Source: Burkholderia sp. WAC0059 | Lineage (GTDB): Bacteria > Pseudomonadota > Gammaproteobacteria > Burkholderiales > Burkholderiaceae | Assembly: GCF_002870125.1 (NCBI RefSeq) | Contig: NZ_PNEO01000015.1 | Location: forward strand, 1-64,000 | Length of the DNA stretch: 64,000 nucleotides | Direction of reading: 5' to 3' | Shown: piece after piece, positions 19,721-28,237 of the stretch | Layout of the letters: every line of letters starts with the position of its first letter | How positions within the stretch are numbered: the first letter of the stretch is position 1 | The notes under the pieces: generated by a model | Told to the model about the DNA's origin: nothing | Database searches by the model: none | What the model saw: only the letters and a program-made list of their open reading frames with translations | Position numbers and translations under genes: made by a program

Positions 19721-20413
19721 ATGCGAATGAATCGACTGTGCAAACGCCTGGCGGTGCTTCGGGCGGCGGTAGCGGCGGCAAGTTTCGTCGCCGGTCTTTC
19801 GGCGGCATGGGCGCAGGTCGCGCGGGTGCCGCAAGCGCCGGGCGCGAATCCGGGCGCGCCGGACCTCGAGCGGGGGAAGGTCGTTGCCACGCAGGTCTGC
19901 GCGCTGTGTCACGGGGCGGACGGCAACAGTCCCGTCAGCGTCTATCCGAAGCTCGCCGGCCAGCATGCCGACTATCTCGTCAAGCAGCTCAAGGACTTCC
20001 GGCCGCAACCGGGCGGCAAGCCGCCGGCGCGCAACAGTGCGATCATGGCGGGGTTTGCCTCGGCGCTATCCGGGCAGGACATGGTCGACGTCGCCGCCTG
20101 GTTCGCATCGCAGCCGCTCAAGTCCGGCGATGCCGCCGGCGCGGCGGCGACGACCTCCGGCCAGACGATCTGGCGCTTCGGTGTCGCCGGGCGCGGCGTG
20201 CCGGCTTGCGCGGCCTGTCACGGACCGACGGGGCAGGGCATTCCGGTCCAATATCCGCGGCTTGCAGGGCAATGGGCCGACTATGTGGTCGCGCAACTGA
20301 AGGACTTCCAGCAGGGCACGCGCGACAATAGCGAGCCGATGCGCGACATCGCGCAACGGCTCTCGGACGACGAGATCAAGGCCGTCGCCGGCTACGTCGC
20401 CGGCCTGCATTGA
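19721..20413 (+). CDS. Dihaem cytochrome c4
   Basis: Periplasmic electron carrier (230 residues) with a Sec signal peptide (about 1-31, cut near AWA-Q) and two homologous haem domains. Haem sites are C60-A-L-C63-H64 and C163-A-A-C166-H167; likely axial Met ligands lie in AIMAGFAS and SEPMRDIA. The repeated halves share YPxLAGQxADYxxxQLKDF. Typically donates electrons to cytochrome oxidases. Next to ResB/CcsB, which attach haem to such proteins. Start at 19721 (MRMNRL) or 19727; the longer open frame upstream has no signal-peptide logic. Confidence 0.92.
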   Translation: MRMNRLCKRLAVLRAAVAAASFVAGLSAAWAQVARVPQAPGANPGAPDLERGKVVATQVCALCHGADGNSPVSVYPKLAGQHADYLVKQLKDFRPQPGGKPPARNSAIMAGFASALSGQDMVDVAAWFASQPLKSGDAAGAAATTSGQTIWRFGVAGRGVPACAACHGPTGQGIPVQYPRLAGQWADYVVAQLKDFQQGTRDNSEPMRDIAQRLSDDEIKAVAGYVAGLH

Positions 20414-20479
20414 TTCCGCCGCGGCCGTCCCGATCGGCGGGATGGCCGGCACATAACGACAAACCAACGACAAACGACG

Positions 20480-20525
20480 AAAGGGTGAGGGCGTCGCCGG
20501 CCGCGGCGATCCTGCACCCTTTTTT
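20480..20525 (+). terminator. Intrinsic terminator after cytochrome c4
   Basis: AAAGGGTG (about 20480-20487) pairs with CACCCTTT (20516-20523), enclosing an inner GTCGCC/GGCGAT stem, followed by T-run to 20525. It lies about 20 bases before resB, so the cytochrome gene and resB are probably separate transcripts or linked only by read-through. Confidence 0.8.
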
Positions 20526-20545
20526 GCTGTCTGGCTGGAGCGTGA

Positions 20546-22753
20546 ATGAGCGTCACCACTTCGGGTTTGCAGTCGAACGTCCGCCGGCGCGCGGCGAAGA
20601 ACGCCGTCGAGCTGCTCAGCTCGATGCGTTTCGCCATCGCGCTGCTCGTCGTCCTCGCCATCGCGAGCATCATCGGCACGGTGCTCACGCAGGGCGATCC
20701 CTATCCGAACTACGTCAATCAGTTCGGTCCGTTCTGGGCCGACATTTTCCGCTCGCTCGGGCTCTACACCGTGTACGGCTCGTGGTGGTTCATGCTGATC
20801 CTGGGCTTTCTGATGGTGTCGGTCTTGCTGTGCGTGATCCGCCACGCGCCGAAGATCGTGGCCGACGTCCGTAGCTGGAAGGACCGGGTGCGCGAGGGCA
20901 GCCTGCGCGCGTTCCATCATCGCGGCGAGTTCGTCGCGGCGGCCGCGCCGGCGCAGACCGCCGACGTGCTGGCGAAACTCGCCGCCCGGCTCGGCTACCG
21001 GTTCGTCGTGCGCGAGACGGACGGCGGCGTGCTGATCGCCGCCAAGCGCGGCGCGCTGGCGAGGCTCGGCTATATCTTCACGCACCTCGCCGTCGTCGTG
21101 ATCTGCCTCGGCAGCCTCGTCGACAGCAATCTGCCCGTCAAGCTGCAGATGTGGCTTTTCGACAAGACGCCGATTACCGACAACGCGTCGATCAGCAGCA
21201 TCGCGCCGCAGCACCGGCTGCCCGTCTCGAATCCGACGTTTCGCGGTTACGCGTGGGTGCCCGAGGGGCAGTCCGTGTCCACCGCGATTCTGAACGAGCC
21301 CGACGGCTCGCTGGTCCAGGACCTGCCGTTCTCGATCCAGCTAAAGCGATTCATCGTCGACTACTACTCGACCGGCATGCCGCGGCTCTTCGCGAGCGAC
21401 ATCGTCGTGATCGACCATCGGACCGGCGCGCGGATTCCGGCTCGCGTCGAGGTCAACAAGCCGTTCGAGTACGACGGCGTGTCGATCTACCAGTCGAGCT
21501 TCCAGGACGGCGGCTCGCAGATGCGCATGACGCTCTGGCCGATGACGGGCGCGCGCGCGACGGGCTCCCCGTTCGGCGGCACGATCGGCAGCGCGGTGCC
21601 GCTCTCGCCGGGCGTGCCGGGCGCGGACGGGCAGAGCGTCGAGTTCGTCGATTTCCGTCCGATCAACGTCGAGGACCTGTCGAGCGACGACGGCGCGACC
21701 GGCGCCGCGCATCGGCCGCACGAGTCGTTCGAGGCTGCGCTCGACGCGCGGCTCGGCTCCGGCGCGAAAAGTGAACATCCGCTCGACCTGCGCAACGTCG
21801 GTCCGTCGGTGCAATACAAGGTGCGCGACAAGGACGGCCAGGCGCGCGAGTACAACAACTATATGCTGCCGATCGACGTCGACGGCGCGTCGATGTTCCT
21901 CGCCGGCGTGCGCGAGAATCCCGGCGATGCGTTCCGCTATCTGCGCATCCCGGCCGACAGCGCGGGCACGCCGGCCGACTGGATGCGGTTGCGCGCGGCG
22001 TTCGAGGATCCGGCGCTGCGTGCCGAGGCGGCCCATCGCTTCGCCATTCGTTCGGTTTCCGAAGCGAATCCCGATTTGCGGCTGCACCTGGAGGAAAGCG
22101 CGCTGCGGGTGATGACACTCTTCGCCGGGGCCGACTCGGGCGCCGCGGCCCGAACGCCGGGCGGACTGCCGGCCGGCGGTTTCCAGGCGATCGCCGCGTT
22201 CATCGACCAGTCCGTGCCGAAGGACCAGCAGGAGACGGCGGCGAACCTGCTGATGCGGATGCTCGAAGGCGCGACCTGGGATCTCTGGCAACTGGCGCGC
22301 GAACAGGCGGGCGAGCCGGACACGACGGCAAACGCACAGGCGGCCCGGTTCGTGCAGGATTCGATCAATGCCGTATCCGACAGTTTTCTGTATGGCGCGC
22401 CCGTCTATCTGCAGCTCGACGGCTTCAGGCAGGTGCAGGCTTCGGTCTTCCAGTTGACGCGGGCGCCGGGCCGCAAAGTCGTGTATCTTGGCAGCCTGTT
22501 GCTCGTGCTCGGCATACTCTCGATGTTCTACGTCCGCGAGCGTCGCCTGTGGTTCCGGGTGAAGGGCTCGGATAGCGGAACGAACGTGCTGATGGCCATG
22601 TCGACGGCGCGCCGGACGCTCGACTTCGAGAACGAGTTCGTCCGCACGCGCGAAGCCGTCGGCAAGGCGCTGGGCGCCGCGCCCGTCGATGCCGGCGCGC
22701 CGGACGCGGCCACCGTGCCGCGCGCGGGGAGCACCCAGGACACGGACCGGTGA
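20546..22753 (+). CDS. resB: Cytochrome c biogenesis protein ResB (Ccs1)
   Basis: One half of the System II haem-ligation complex, which exports haem and attaches it to apocytochrome c in the periplasm (735 residues). Near the N terminus is SSMRFAIALLVVLAIASIIG, then a second membrane segment (SWWFMLILGFLMVSVLLCVI), a third around residues 170-195, a large periplasmic domain and a last helix near 640-665 (VVYLGSLLLVLGILSMFYV). GGAG is five bases upstream of the ATG. The partner ccsB follows after four bases. Confidence 0.96.
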   Translation: MSVTTSGLQSNVRRRAAKNAVELLSSMRFAIALLVVLAIASIIGTVLTQGDPYPNYVNQFGPFWADIFRSLGLYTVYGSWWFMLILGFLMVSVLLCVIRHAPKIVADVRSWKDRVREGSLRAFHHRGEFVAAAAPAQTADVLAKLAARLGYRFVVRETDGGVLIAAKRGALARLGYIFTHLAVVVICLGSLVDSNLPVKLQMWLFDKTPITDNASISSIAPQHRLPVSNPTFRGYAWVPEGQSVSTAILNEPDGSLVQDLPFSIQLKRFIVDYYSTGMPRLFASDIVVIDHRTGARIPARVEVNKPFEYDGVSIYQSSFQDGGSQMRMTLWPMTGARATGSPFGGTIGSAVPLSPGVPGADGQSVEFVDFRPINVEDLSSDDGATGAAHRPHESFEAALDARLGSGAKSEHPLDLRNVGPSVQYKVRDKDGQAREYNNYMLPIDVDGASMFLAGVRENPGDAFRYLRIPADSAGTPADWMRLRAAFEDPALRAEAAHRFAIRSVSEANPDLRLHLEESALRVMTLFAGADSGAAARTPGGLPAGGFQAIAAFIDQSVPKDQQETAANLLMRMLEGATWDLWQLAREQAGEPDTTANAQAARFVQDSINAVSDSFLYGAPVYLQLDGFRQVQASVFQLTRAPGRKVVYLGSLLLVLGILSMFYVRERRLWFRVKGSDSGTNVLMAMSTARRTLDFENEFVRTREAVGKALGAAPVDAGAPDAATVPRAGSTQDTDR

Positions 22754-22757
22754 GAAC

Positions 22758-23972
22758 ATGGATTTGACTCAGGCTTCCTCTCCCGCAAAGTCGATGCCGG
22801 CGAGCCCGACGACGGGCAGCCAATTCGGCGCGTTGCCCGACATGCTGCCCGCGGAGCGGCCTTTCCTGCTGCGTCCCGGCATCCTCGACTGGCTGTTCGC
22901 GCTTGCGCTCGCGGCGGGCGCCGGTTTCGCGCTTTCGCGCTACCGCGCCGACATGAGCTACTACGACGAGCTCGTGCTGATCGGCACCGTGCCCGCGCTC
23001 GCCGTGCTTGGCTGGCGCTGGAAGCCGGTGCGTCTGCTCGTCGCCGCCATCGCCGTGCTGTCGCTGTTCGCCATCCGGCTCTATCAGGGCGACCTCGCGC
23101 GCGCCGACAGCGAATTCTTCCTCAAGTACTTCCTCTCGAGCCAGTCGGCGATTCTGTGGATGAGCGCGTTTTTCGTGCTGGCCACGCTGTTCTACTGGAT
23201 CGGCATGCTCGCGCGCTCGCCGTCGAACGGCGCGATCGGCTCGAAGCTCGCCTGGGCCGCCGTGCTGATGGGCTTCGTCGGCATGATGGCGCGCTGGTAC
23301 GAGTCCTATCTGATCGGCCCCGACGTCGGCCACATTCCGATCTCGAACCTCTACGAAGTGTTCGTGCTGTTCAGTCTCGTGACCGCGCTCCTGTACCTCT
23401 ACTACGAGCAGCATTACGGCACGCGCGCGCTCGGCGCGTTCGTGCTGCTCGTCATCAGCGCGGCGGTCGGCTTCCTGATGTGGTACTCGATTTCGCGCGA
23501 CGCCCAGCAGATCCAGCCGCTCGTGCCCGCGCTGCAGAGCTGGTGGATGAAGCTCCACGTGCCGGCCAACTTCATCGGCTACGGCAGCTTCGCGCTTTCG
23601 GCGATGGTCGGCGTCGCGTATCTGGCGAAGGATCGCGGCGTGCTGGCGGACCGCCTGCCCGAGCGCGAGGTGCTCGACGACCTGATGTACAAGTCGATCG
23701 CGGTCGGCTTCGCGTTCTTCACGATCGCGACGATACTGGGCGCGCTCTGGGCCGCGCAGGCTTGGGGCGGCTACTGGAGCTGGGACCCGAAGGAAACCTG
23801 GGCGCTCATCGTCTGGCTCAACTACGCGGCCTGGCTGCACATGCGGCTCATGAAGGGGCTGCGCGGCACCATTGCCGCCTGGTGGGCGCTGACGGGGCTC
23901 CTCATCACGACCTTCGCGTTCCTCGGCGTCAACATGTTCCTGTCGGGGCTCCATAGCTACGGCAGGCTGTAG
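22758..23972 (+). CDS. ccsB: Cytochrome c biogenesis protein CcsB (CcsA/ResC family)
   Basis: Haem-handling membrane partner of ResB in System II (404 residues, about eight membrane segments). The tryptophan-rich WWD motif that holds haem at the periplasmic face is visible as WGGYWSWDPKETWAL (about residues 336-350), with conserved flanking His in KLHVPANFIGYGSF, AAWLHMRL and LHSYG. The ATG at 22758 is chosen, just after the resB stop, over longer in-frame starts inside resB. Confidence 0.96.
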   Translation: MDLTQASSPAKSMPASPTTGSQFGALPDMLPAERPFLLRPGILDWLFALALAAGAGFALSRYRADMSYYDELVLIGTVPALAVLGWRWKPVRLLVAAIAVLSLFAIRLYQGDLARADSEFFLKYFLSSQSAILWMSAFFVLATLFYWIGMLARSPSNGAIGSKLAWAAVLMGFVGMMARWYESYLIGPDVGHIPISNLYEVFVLFSLVTALLYLYYEQHYGTRALGAFVLLVISAAVGFLMWYSISRDAQQIQPLVPALQSWWMKLHVPANFIGYGSFALSAMVGVAYLAKDRGVLADRLPEREVLDDLMYKSIAVGFAFFTIATILGALWAAQAWGGYWSWDPKETWALIVWLNYAAWLHMRLMKGLRGTIAAWWALTGLLITTFAFLGVNMFLSGLHSYGRL

Positions 23973-24007
23973 GCGCTCCGTCGGCTTTCCGTCGGAGAGG
24001 TGTCGGA

Positions 24008-24032
24008 AACGCGGGCCCGCGCCGTTTTTTTT
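24008..24032 (+). terminator. Possible terminator after ccsB
   Basis: The palindrome CGCGGGCCCGCG is followed by CCG and eight T. The symmetry leaves almost no loop, so the stem must open at its centre; a weak but plausible terminator in the 199-base ccsB-msrP spacer. Confidence 0.45.
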
Positions 24033-24171
24033 CCTTTCGCCGGAAGTTTTGCGCACGCGCCGCGTTAACAGGAACAGGAGGGAATAGGGCTCGCATCCGG
24101 CGGGCCGGAAATCCGTCCGATCCGTCGCGTTGCGATTTGAACGGCGCGACGAGCCAGCAAGGAGCGGCGAC

Positions 24172-25176
24172 ATGTGGGTCAGGCGAAGCGACAGGGTCCG
24201 GCTGAACGGCGACGACATCCCGCGCAGCGAGATCACGCCGCGGCACTATTTCGAGCAGCGCCGGCGGGTGCTTCAGATGGCCGGCGCGGCGGCGCTGGGC
24301 GGCGTGGCCGGGGTGTTCGGCCCGAGCCGCGCGGCGTTTGCCGAATATGCGTCGCCGGACCCGCATGCGCAAAAGCTCGCCGCGCGGAACGATCCGAAGT
24401 TCACGGTGCCGGACAAGGTCACGCCGTACAAGGACGTGACTACCTACAACAATTTCTACGAGTTCGGCACCGACAAGGGCGACCCGGCCGAGAACGCGCA
24501 CACGATGCGCACGCATCCGTGGCGCGTGAGCGTGGAGGGCGAGGTTCACAACCCGAAGGTCTACGACATCGACGACATCCTGCGCTTCGCGCCGCTCGAG
24601 GAGCGCGTGTACCGGCACCGTTGTGTCGAGGCCTGGTCGATGGTGATTCCGTGGATCGGCATGCCGCTCTCCGCGCTGATCCGCGAGGCGCAGCCGACCG
24701 GCAACGCGAAATATGTGCAGTTCATCACGCTCGCCGATCCCTCGCAGATGCCGTCGCTGTCCGACGGCGTGCTCGACTGGCCCTACTCGGAGGGATTGCG
24801 CATGGACGAGGCGATGAACCCGCTGACGCTCCTCACGGTGGGCCTCTACGGCCAGGTGCTGCCGAACCAGAACGGCGCGCCCGTGCGCGTCGTCATCCCG
24901 TGGAAATACGGTTTCAAGAGTGCGAAGTCGCTCGTCAGGATCCGCTTCGTCGAACAGCAGCCGCCGACGAGCTGGAACACGTACGCGCCGAACGAGTATG
25001 GTTTCTATTCGAACGTGAACCCGAACGTCGACCACCCGCGCTGGAGCCAGGCGACCGAGCGGCGCATCGGCGAGGACGGCTTCTTCGCGCCGAAGCGCAA
25101 GACGCTGATGTTCAACGGCTATGGCGATCTGGTGGCCCCGATGTATCGCGGCATGGATCTGCGCAAGTATTTTTGA
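24172..25176 (+). CDS. msrP: Protein-methionine-sulfoxide reductase catalytic subunit MsrP
   Basis: Periplasmic molybdopterin enzyme that repairs oxidised methionines in envelope proteins, taking electrons from MsrQ (334 residues). It has a twin-arginine signal ([15 protein letters not shown], about residues 27-41) with cleavage near AAFA. The molybdenum-ligand Cys sits in [15 protein letters not shown], and [14 protein letters not shown] and [18 protein letters not shown] are conserved family segments. AAGGAG at 24159-24164 selects the ATG at 24172 over an earlier in-frame ATG. Confidence 0.96.
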   Translation: MWVRRSDRVRLNGDDIPRSEITPRHYFEQRRRVLQMAGAAALGGVAGVFGPSRAAFAEYASPDPHAQKLAARNDPKFTVPDKVTPYKDVTTYNNFYEFGTDKGDPAENAHTMRTHPWRVSVEGEVHNPKVYDIDDILRFAPLEERVYRHRCVEAWSMVIPWIGMPLSALIREAQPTGNAKYVQFITLADPSQMPSLSDGVLDWPYSEGLRMDEAMNPLTLLTVGLYGQVLPNQNGAPVRVVIPWKYGFKSAKSLVRIRFVEQQPPTSWNTYAPNEYGFYSNVNPNVDHPRWSQATERRIGEDGFFAPKRKTLMFNGYGDLVAPMYRGMDLRKYF

Positions 25177-25216
25177 GCGGGACCGCCTTCACCGTCTGTT
25201 TTTACGGAGCGATGCC

Positions 25217-25948
25217 ATGCGACGAGCTTCTTCTTCTCCGGCGGGCCGGCCGGCTCCGGATGCCGCCGGCGCGGCTCGCGGCCGTGCCGTGCCAGCCGCG
25301 GGCAAGTGGCCGGCGTGGGTGAAGCCCGCCGTGTTCGTCGCGTCGCTGTATCCGCTCGCGCGCCTCGTGGTACTCGGGTTTCTTCCGGACGGACTCGGCG
25401 TCAATCCGGTCGAGTTCGTCACGCGCTCGACCGGCCTCTGGACGCTCGTGTTCGTCTGCATCACGCTCGCGATCACGCCGCTGCGACGGCTCACCGGACT
25501 GAACGCGCTCGTGCGCGTGCGGCGCATGCTGGGGCTCTACGCGTTCTTCTACGCGACGCTGCATTTCCTCAGCTACATCTGGTTCGACATGTGGTTCGAT
25601 CTGGCCGACGTGCTCGAGGACATCGTCAAGCGCCCGTTCATCATGGTCGGCTTCGCCGCGTTCGTGCTGCTGGCGGTGCTCGCGGCCACGTCGCCTCAGG
25701 CGATGGTGCGACGGCTCGGGCGGCGCTGGCGGATACTGCATCGCGCGGTCTATGCGATCGGCGTGCTCGCGATCCTGCACTTCTGGTGGATGATGGCGAG
25801 CAAGCACAACCTCGCGCTGCCCAAGTTGTATGCCGCGATCATGGTGGTGCTGCTCGGCTGGCGCGTCGGCGCGTGGCTGCTCGGACGATCGGGGCGCGGC
25901 GGCAACGGCAGCAAGGGCGGCACGCCGGCCGGCGCATCGTCCCCGTGA
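25217..25948 (+). CDS. msrQ: Haem-binding membrane subunit MsrQ
   Basis: Inner-membrane b-type haem protein that feeds quinone-derived electrons to MsrP (243 residues, about six helices). Conserved helices carry His: GLYAFFYATLHFLSYIWF, RRWRILHRAVYAIGVLAILH. The basic, Pro/Ala-rich first 35 residues are longer than in E. coli YedZ. GGAG (25206-25209) sits seven bases before the ATG at 25217; the frame also runs back into msrP. It converges on lysA with a gap of only ten bases. Confidence 0.93.
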   Translation: MRRASSSPAGRPAPDAAGAARGRAVPAAGKWPAWVKPAVFVASLYPLARLVVLGFLPDGLGVNPVEFVTRSTGLWTLVFVCITLAITPLRRLTGLNALVRVRRMLGLYAFFYATLHFLSYIWFDMWFDLADVLEDIVKRPFIMVGFAAFVLLAVLAATSPQAMVRRLGRRWRILHRAVYAIGVLAILHFWWMMASKHNLALPKLYAAIMVVLLGWRVGAWLLGRSGRGGNGSKGGTPAGASSP

Positions 25949-25958
25949 CGAATGCCGG

Positions 25959-27239
25959 TCAGTCCGGCAGTACCCGCTCGCCCGCGAAGAGCTGCGTGAC
26001 GTCTTCGCGCTCGCGCACGAGATGGACGCGCGTTCCGTCCACCATGACCTCGGCGGCCCGTCCCCGCGTGTTGTAGTTCGAGCTCATCGCGAAACCGTAG
26101 GCACCCGCCGAGCGGATCGCGAGCAGATCGCCCGGCGCAACCGCGAGCTTGCGCGCGCGGCCCAGCCAGTCGCCGCTTTCGCAGACGGGCCCCACGACGT
26201 CGTAGACCTCGGGCGGCGTTTCGTGCGGATTGCGCGCGACGACGGGCTCGATGGCGTGATAAGCGTCGTACATCGCCGGGCGGGCCAGGTCGTTCATGGC
26301 CGCATCGACAATTGCGAAGTTCTTCTCCTCGCCCGGCTTCAGGAACTCGACGCGCGTGAGCAGAATGCCGGCATTGCCGACGAGCGAGCGGCCCGGCTCG
26401 AAGAACACTTCGCGATGGCCGTGGCCGCGCGCTTCGATCCGGTCGAGCACCGTGCGCACGAACTCGCCGATGTCGGGCGGCGTCTCGTCGTCGTAGCGGA
26501 TGCCGAGGCCGCCGCCGACGTCGACGTGATGGATCGCGATGCCGTCCGCCTCGATCTGCTCGACGAGCTCGAGCACCTTGTCGATGGCGTCGAGATACGG
26601 CGCGACCTCGGTGATCTGCGAGCCAATGTGGCAGTCGATGCCCGTTACCGCGAGGTTCGGCATGGCCGCGGCGGCACGATAGGCGGCGCGCGCCTCGTCG
26701 AACGCGACGCCGAACTTGTTCGCCTTCAGGCCGGTCGAGATGTACGGATGCGTCTTCGCGTCGACGTCGGGATTCACGCGCAGCGAGACGGGCGCGCGCT
26801 TGCCCAGTGCGCCTGCCACGGCGTTGAGCCGGTCGAGCTCGGGAATCGACTCGACGTTGAAGCACTTCACGCCCGCTTCGAGCGCGACGCGCATTTCGTC
26901 GGCGCGCTTGCCGACGCCGGAGAACACGATGTTTTCCGCCTTGCCGCCCGCCGCCAGCACGCGCGCGAGCTCGCCGCCCGAGACGATGTCGAAGCCCGCA
27001 CCGAGGCGCGCGAACAGGTTCAGCACGGCGAGGTTGCTGTTGGCCTTGACGGCCACGTGCACCGCCGCGCGGCGGCCGGCGCAGGCATCGGCGTAGGCGT
27101 GCCAGGCGGTCGTGAGCGCCGCGCGGGAGTACACGTAGAGCGGCGTGCCGAACTGTTCGGCGAGCGCGACGGCGGACACGCCTTCGGCGTGCAGCACGCC
27201 GTCGATGCGATGAAAGACGGATTGGGCGGACTGGGTCAT
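25959..27239 (-). CDS. lysA: Diaminopimelate decarboxylase
   Basis: PLP enzyme making L-lysine from meso-diaminopimelate, the last step of lysine synthesis (426 residues). Alanine-racemase-like barrel: PLP lysine in AVHVAVKANSNLAVL (about residue 60), SGGELARVL, the Gly-rich phosphate loop HVDVGGGLGIRY, FFEPGRSLVGNAG, and the C-terminal VVGPVCESGDWLGR with the active-site Cys. Immediately downstream of lptM on the same strand, nine bases apart, an arrangement shared by many proteobacteria. Confidence 0.97.
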   Translation of the reverse strand: MTQSAQSVFHRIDGVLHAEGVSAVALAEQFGTPLYVYSRAALTTAWHAYADACAGRRAAVHVAVKANSNLAVLNLFARLGAGFDIVSGGELARVLAAGGKAENIVFSGVGKRADEMRVALEAGVKCFNVESIPELDRLNAVAGALGKRAPVSLRVNPDVDAKTHPYISTGLKANKFGVAFDEARAAYRAAAAMPNLAVTGIDCHIGSQITEVAPYLDAIDKVLELVEQIEADGIAIHHVDVGGGLGIRYDDETPPDIGEFVRTVLDRIEARGHGHREVFFEPGRSLVGNAGILLTRVEFLKPGEEKNFAIVDAAMNDLARPAMYDAYHAIEPVVARNPHETPPEVYDVVGPVCESGDWLGRARKLAVAPGDLLAIRSAGAYGFAMSSNYNTRGRAAEVMVDGTRVHLVREREDVTQLFAGERVLPD

Positions 27240-27248
27240 GCGGATGGA

Positions 27249-27602
27249 TTACTGGGGCGAAGCCGTTCCGGAAGCCGGCTGCGGCGCGGCGGGCATCGTC
27301 GTTGCGTGGGGCGTCGTGTCGAGCTCGTCGTCCGGCGACAGCGACAACGGCGTGCCGGTCGCATCGGGCAGCGGGTTCGCCGTCGCGCCGGAGGCATCCG
27401 ACGCCGATGCGGCCGTCGAGGCCGTATCCGGCGCCGGCCTTACGTTGTCGCCGGGCGGCTGGGTCTGAAAATTGGGCTTGGGCGGCATCGGCGGCACGAC
27501 GGGCATGTAGAGCGGACCGCTCTGGCCGCAGCCGGCGAGTGTGCTGCCGGCGAGAATCGCCAAAGCCGCTACAATCGCGCTCATCCCGAAGTCGACTCGC
27601 AT
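27249..27602 (-). CDS. lptM: LPS translocon maturation chaperone LptM (YifL-like lipoprotein)
   Basis: A 117-residue lipoprotein: signal segment MSAIVAALAILAGSTLAGC with lipobox LAGC, directly followed by GQSGPLYMP, the short conserved LptM motif that helps LptD fold its disulfides. The remaining ~80 residues are Pro/Thr/Ala/Asp-rich and low in complexity, longer than the tail of E. coli YifL. Start at 27602 (with AGGGA upstream on the - strand) or the Met seven codons in. Forms an operon with lysA. Confidence 0.85.
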   Translation of the reverse strand: MRVDFGMSAIVAALAILAGSTLAGCGQSGPLYMPVVPPMPPKPNFQTQPPGDNVRPAPDTASTAASASDASGATANPLPDATGTPLSLSPDDELDTTPHATTMPAAPQPASGTASPQ

Positions 27603-27637
27603 GATTGTCCCTGAATGATTAACCGATGGAGTTTAGC

Positions 27638-27955
27638 ATGACCGACAGTGACTACCTGAGCCGCGCCGAGGCCGTGCTGGAGGCCGTGGAGCGCGCCATC
27701 GACGAGACCGATGCGGACGTCGAACTGGAGCGCAGCGGCAACGTGCTGACGCTCGAATTCGAGAACGGTTCGAAGATCATCGTCAATCTGCAGCCGCCGA
27801 TGCAGGAGATCTGGATCGCGGCGAAGGCCGGCGGCTTTCACTATCGCTATACGGACGGCGCCTGGCGCGACACGCGCGGCGGCACCGAATTCTTCGCGGC
27901 ACTTTCCGATTACGCCACCGCGCAGGCGGGCGAGCCGGTCCGCTTCGCGCCGTAA
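27638..27955 (+). CDS. cyaY: Iron-sulfur cluster assembly protein CyaY (frataxin)
   Basis: Bacterial frataxin (105 residues; E. coli 106), an iron-binding regulator of IscS-dependent cluster assembly. The acidic first helix ([18 protein letters not shown]) and the sheet motif [23 protein letters not shown] are diagnostic. The ATG at 27638 has GGAG (27628-27631) six bases upstream; an ATG at 27626 would add four residues. Divergent from lptM with only 35 bases between start codons. Confidence 0.95.
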   Translation: MTDSDYLSRAEAVLEAVERAIDETDADVELERSGNVLTLEFENGSKIIVNLQPPMQEIWIAAKAGGFHYRYTDGAWRDTRGGTEFFAALSDYATAQAGEPVRFAP

Positions 27956-28237
27956 GCGGCGGCGCGCTTTTCCTTGTCCCCGGGACCCCTGTTTTCTGCG
28001 CCGTCCCGGAACGATTTTCGCGAAGCTCCGAAGTCTTTCCTCCCTTTTTCTGCAAGCCGGTCTGCCCTGATTGAGCCTCGGGTAAGGCAGGCGCCGCGTT
28101 TTCCCCGCTTCACCTGAATCTCGTCGTTGCATCCGGGATTGGCCGTCCGGCCGAATGGGCTTGAGCGGGCCTGCTTCGCACAATGGCCTCCTGTCGCCGA
28201 GCCTGAATGGTTCGGCGCATGCGCAAGGGAGGCGGGC
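27956..28237 (+). other. cyaY-pilM spacer
   Basis: A 282-base non-coding stretch. CCGGGAC (27980-27986) and GTCCCGG (28003-28009) form a seven-base-pair stem followed by AACGATTTTCG, a weak candidate terminator for cyaY. A pyrimidine run (CTTTCCTCCCTTTTTC) lies near 28035-28050. No clear promoter for pilM is seen. Confidence 0.5.

Noticed and set aside
19430..20008. N-terminal extension of EngB by about 190 residues
   Set aside because: The conserved family start is [11 protein letters not shown]; the extension crosses the divergent promoter region and part of the cytochrome gene.
28030..28055. Second CCUCCC-containing pyrimidine tract near pilM as another small RNA
   Set aside because: No enclosing hairpin and no terminator follow, unlike the hemB-engB candidate.
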